8,331 nt of DNA from Pseudomonadota bacterium (GTDB taxonomy: Bacteria > Cyanobacteriota > Vampirovibrionia > LMEP-6097), in NCBI GenBank assembly GCA_009924885.1, contig RFQS01000101.1, forward strand, positions 1 to 8,331. The letters run 5' to 3'. Under the pieces are notes generated by a model. That model was not told the origin of the DNA. It saw only the letters and a list, made by a program, of their open reading frames with translations, and made no database searches. Positions 6,798 through 8,331 of the stretch are shown here, one piece after another (position 1 is the stretch's first letter; every line of letters starts with the position of its first letter). Position numbers and translations under genes: made by a program.

Positions 6798-7442
6798 ATG
6801 ATATCCCTTGATTTAGAGAAGATTACAGAAAGCCTAAGGCTACGCCTTTCAGAATATAGATTCAAGCATACTCTTTCTGTGAGAGAGACAGCCTTGAATT
6901 TTGCTAAATCATTGCAAGAGAAAGGTCTTCAAGATTTAGGGGTAGAAAAAGCTGTTTTAAATGATCAATATTTAAACAAAATAGAAACAGCCGCTTTATT
7001 ACATGACTATGCTAAAGAATTAGAGAATAATGAACAGCTTCATCTCGCAAAGTTTTATGGATTAGATGTTTATCCTACAGATCTCGAAAGACCAAATCTT
7101 TTGCATGCTCGCAATGGAGCGATGCTTGCTGAAGAAGAATTAGATATCCATGATACCGTGATATTGTCTGCGATAAGAGAACATACTTTCGCGGGAGTGA
7201 ATATGACCTTCGCTTCTAAAATAATTTTCTTAGCAGATATGGCTGAGCCTTACAGAGACGACTTAGATAGAGACCCTGATTTAGAACATATCAGAGAGCT
7301 TATTTATAAAGAGCATAATTTAGAAGGAGCTTTAATTTTTGGTTTACAAGTGAAAATACAGGATACTCTCAAGTCTGGGAAAATGATACACCCTCTTGCT
7401 GTTACCGCTTGGAATAGCATTGTCGGTAAATATAAACAATAA
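6798..7442 (+). CDS. yqeK: YqeK-type HD-domain hydrolase
   Basis: YqeK proteins are HD-superfamily metal-dependent hydrolases; characterised members cleave diadenosine tetraphosphate (Ap4A) symmetrically to ADP. The metal-binding residues are visible: H24 in FKHTLSVRETA, H69-D70 in LLHDYAKE, H103 in LHARNGA, H129 in IREHTFAG and D147 in FLADMAEPYRD. The C-terminal helix (ALIFGLQVKIQDTLKSGKMIHPLAVTAWNSI) also fits. At 214 residues it is longer than the usual 185-195. The extra length lies between H24 and H69, which are 45 residues apart rather than about 30. It is not next to nadD or rsfS, its common neighbours, but 27 bp before panC, with which it is probably co-transcribed. No Shine-Dalgarno is at a normal distance; CTTAAT at 6786-6791 could give a leaderless start. 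Confidence 0.91.
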   Translation: MISLDLEKITESLRLRLSEYRFKHTLSVRETALNFAKSLQEKGLQDLGVEKAVLNDQYLNKIETAALLHDYAKELENNEQLHLAKFYGLDVYPTDLERPNLLHARNGAMLAEEELDIHDTVILSAIREHTFAGVNMTFASKIIFLADMAEPYRDDLDRDPDLEHIRELIYKEHNLEGALIFGLQVKIQDTLKSGKMIHPLAVTAWNSIVGKYKQ

Positions 7443-7469
7443 CAGCATCTTCATTACAGTAAAATTAGT

Positions 7470-8282
7470 ATGAAAATTTTATATAATCTAGAAGAATTAG
7501 AAATAGCAAAGAATGAGTACAAGCAAGGAGGCATCGCTTTTGTTCCAACCATGGGAGCCTTACACGCGGGTCACCTCTCATTAATTAATAAAGCTAATTC
7601 TGTTGCAGATAAGGTCATAGTAAGTATTTTTGTAAATCCATTACAGTTCGGTCCAAATGAAGATTTCACTAAATATCCTCGAAACATAGATAAAGACCTA
7701 GCTTTACTGAGAAACAAAAAAGTAGACTACCTCTTTTATCCTAGTTTTACAAAAGATGAGCTTTTAAAAATCAAGCAAGTCTCTGCTGAACCTAAACTAG
7801 CAGATATACTCTGTGGAAAATTCAGAAAAGGACATTTTGATGGAGTTGCAACTATCGTTAATTATTTTTTTGAACTGATAGAACCGAACTACGCAGTATT
7901 TGGTGAAAAAGATTATCAACAGTTAAAGATTATAGAAGCAATGGTAAATAATCTTTCCTTAAATGTCAAAATCTTAGCAGCACCAATTCTCAGAGAAGCC
8001 TCAGGTTTAGCAATGAGTTCCAGAAATGTCTATCTAAATCAAAGCTCTAGATTAAAAGCCGATGAAATTTATAAAAACCTCAACAGCATGTCAGAAGAAA
8101 TAAGTAAAATACTTGCTGGCGGCATTGAGCGGAACAAAAAAATTCAAAGAATTATTGATTCTTACAAGGAAAAGTTTATTAACAGTGGCTTTGAACTTGA
8201 CTACCTCGAATATCACTGGTCAAGAATACTTATTGCAGCAAGAATAGACGGTGTGAGATTGATTGATAACATGCCAGCATAA
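7470..8282 (+). CDS. panC: Pantothenate synthetase
   Basis: PanC joins pantoate and beta-alanine with ATP, through a pantoyl-adenylate, to make pantothenate, the precursor of coenzyme A; it is cytoplasmic. The catalytic motifs are all present: PTMGALHAGH at 26-35 with the HxGH nucleotide-binding histidines H32 and H35, VSIFVNPLQFGPNEDFTKYPR at about 51-71, GEKDYQQL at 145-152, and SGLAMSSRNVYL at 178-189 (the KMSKS-like loop). The last domain is short: LDYLEYHW runs almost straight into SRILIAARIDGVRLIDNMPA. About 15-20 residues that usually separate these strands are missing, giving 270 residues against about 280 in typical PanC. It lies 27 bp after yqeK. TAAAAT at 7460-7465 is -10-like but too close to the ATG for a normal promoter. 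panB and panD are not in the window. Confidence 0.98.
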   Translation: MKILYNLEELEIAKNEYKQGGIAFVPTMGALHAGHLSLINKANSVADKVIVSIFVNPLQFGPNEDFTKYPRNIDKDLALLRNKKVDYLFYPSFTKDELLKIKQVSAEPKLADILCGKFRKGHFDGVATIVNYFFELIEPNYAVFGEKDYQQLKIIEAMVNNLSLNVKILAAPILREASGLAMSSRNVYLNQSSRLKADEIYKNLNSMSEEISKILAGGIERNKKIQRIIDSYKEKFINSGFELDYLEYHWSRILIAARIDGVRLIDNMPA

Positions 8283-8331
8283 TCAAGCTTATAAGGGGCG
8301 TGTAGCGAAACTCCAATTTCTGCGTTTTCGT
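8283..8331. other. Downstream end of window, no gene assigned
   Basis: The 49 bases after the panC stop contain no start codon followed by a recognisable protein. They are more GC-rich than other spacers (for example GGGGCGTG), and have an imperfect inverted pair CGAAAC / GTTTTCG near the edge that could be part of a hairpin cut off by the window. Nothing further can be supported. Confidence 0.3.

Overview
The window comes from an AT-rich (roughly one-third GC by eye), flagellated, Gram-negative-type bacterium. The outer-membrane cell plan is inferred from a P-ring protein (FlgI) with a signal peptide. I cannot name the phylum from sequence alone. Codons are standard. Seven of the eight visible stop codons are TAA, one is TAG and none is TGA.

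Layout. The left end (1-925) is the N-terminal 308 codons of a minus-strand long-chain acyl-CoA synthetase-type AMP-binding enzyme that runs off the window. A 90-bp divergent intergenic region (926-1015) separates it from eight plus-strand genes. First is a small flagellar rod/ring cluster: flgI (1016-2266), an unrecognised exported protein with a glycine-rich segment (2278-3288), and a muramidase-less FlgJ-type rod-binding protein (3331-3609). Then come electron-transfer flavoprotein alpha subunit (3650-4618), a CcdA/DsbD-type membrane thiol-electron carrier (4678-5391), a fused ThrE/YjjP-YjjB-type exporter (5424-6662), a YqeK-type HD nucleotide hydrolase (6798-7442) and pantothenate synthetase panC (7470-8282). 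No RNA gene, insertion sequence, CRISPR array, phage gene or clear terminator is visible. No gene-free stretch exceeds 135 bp.

How the genes fit together. The flagellar trio is a coherent basal-body unit. The middle protein is the most interesting unknown, because its position suggests a role near the P ring or distal rod. The rest is housekeeping metabolism: acyl-CoA activation, ETF electron transfer and the coenzyme A precursor pantothenate all touch acyl-CoA chemistry, but sequence alone does not show that they work together. The etfA gene has no etfB beside it.

Translation signals are unusual. Almost no gene has a Shine-Dalgarno sequence, while several have a -10-like hexamer so close to the ATG that the mRNA would start at or within a few bases of the start codon. 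The clearest is TATAAT at 4666-4671 before the ATG at 4678. This suggests that leaderless initiation is common in this organism.
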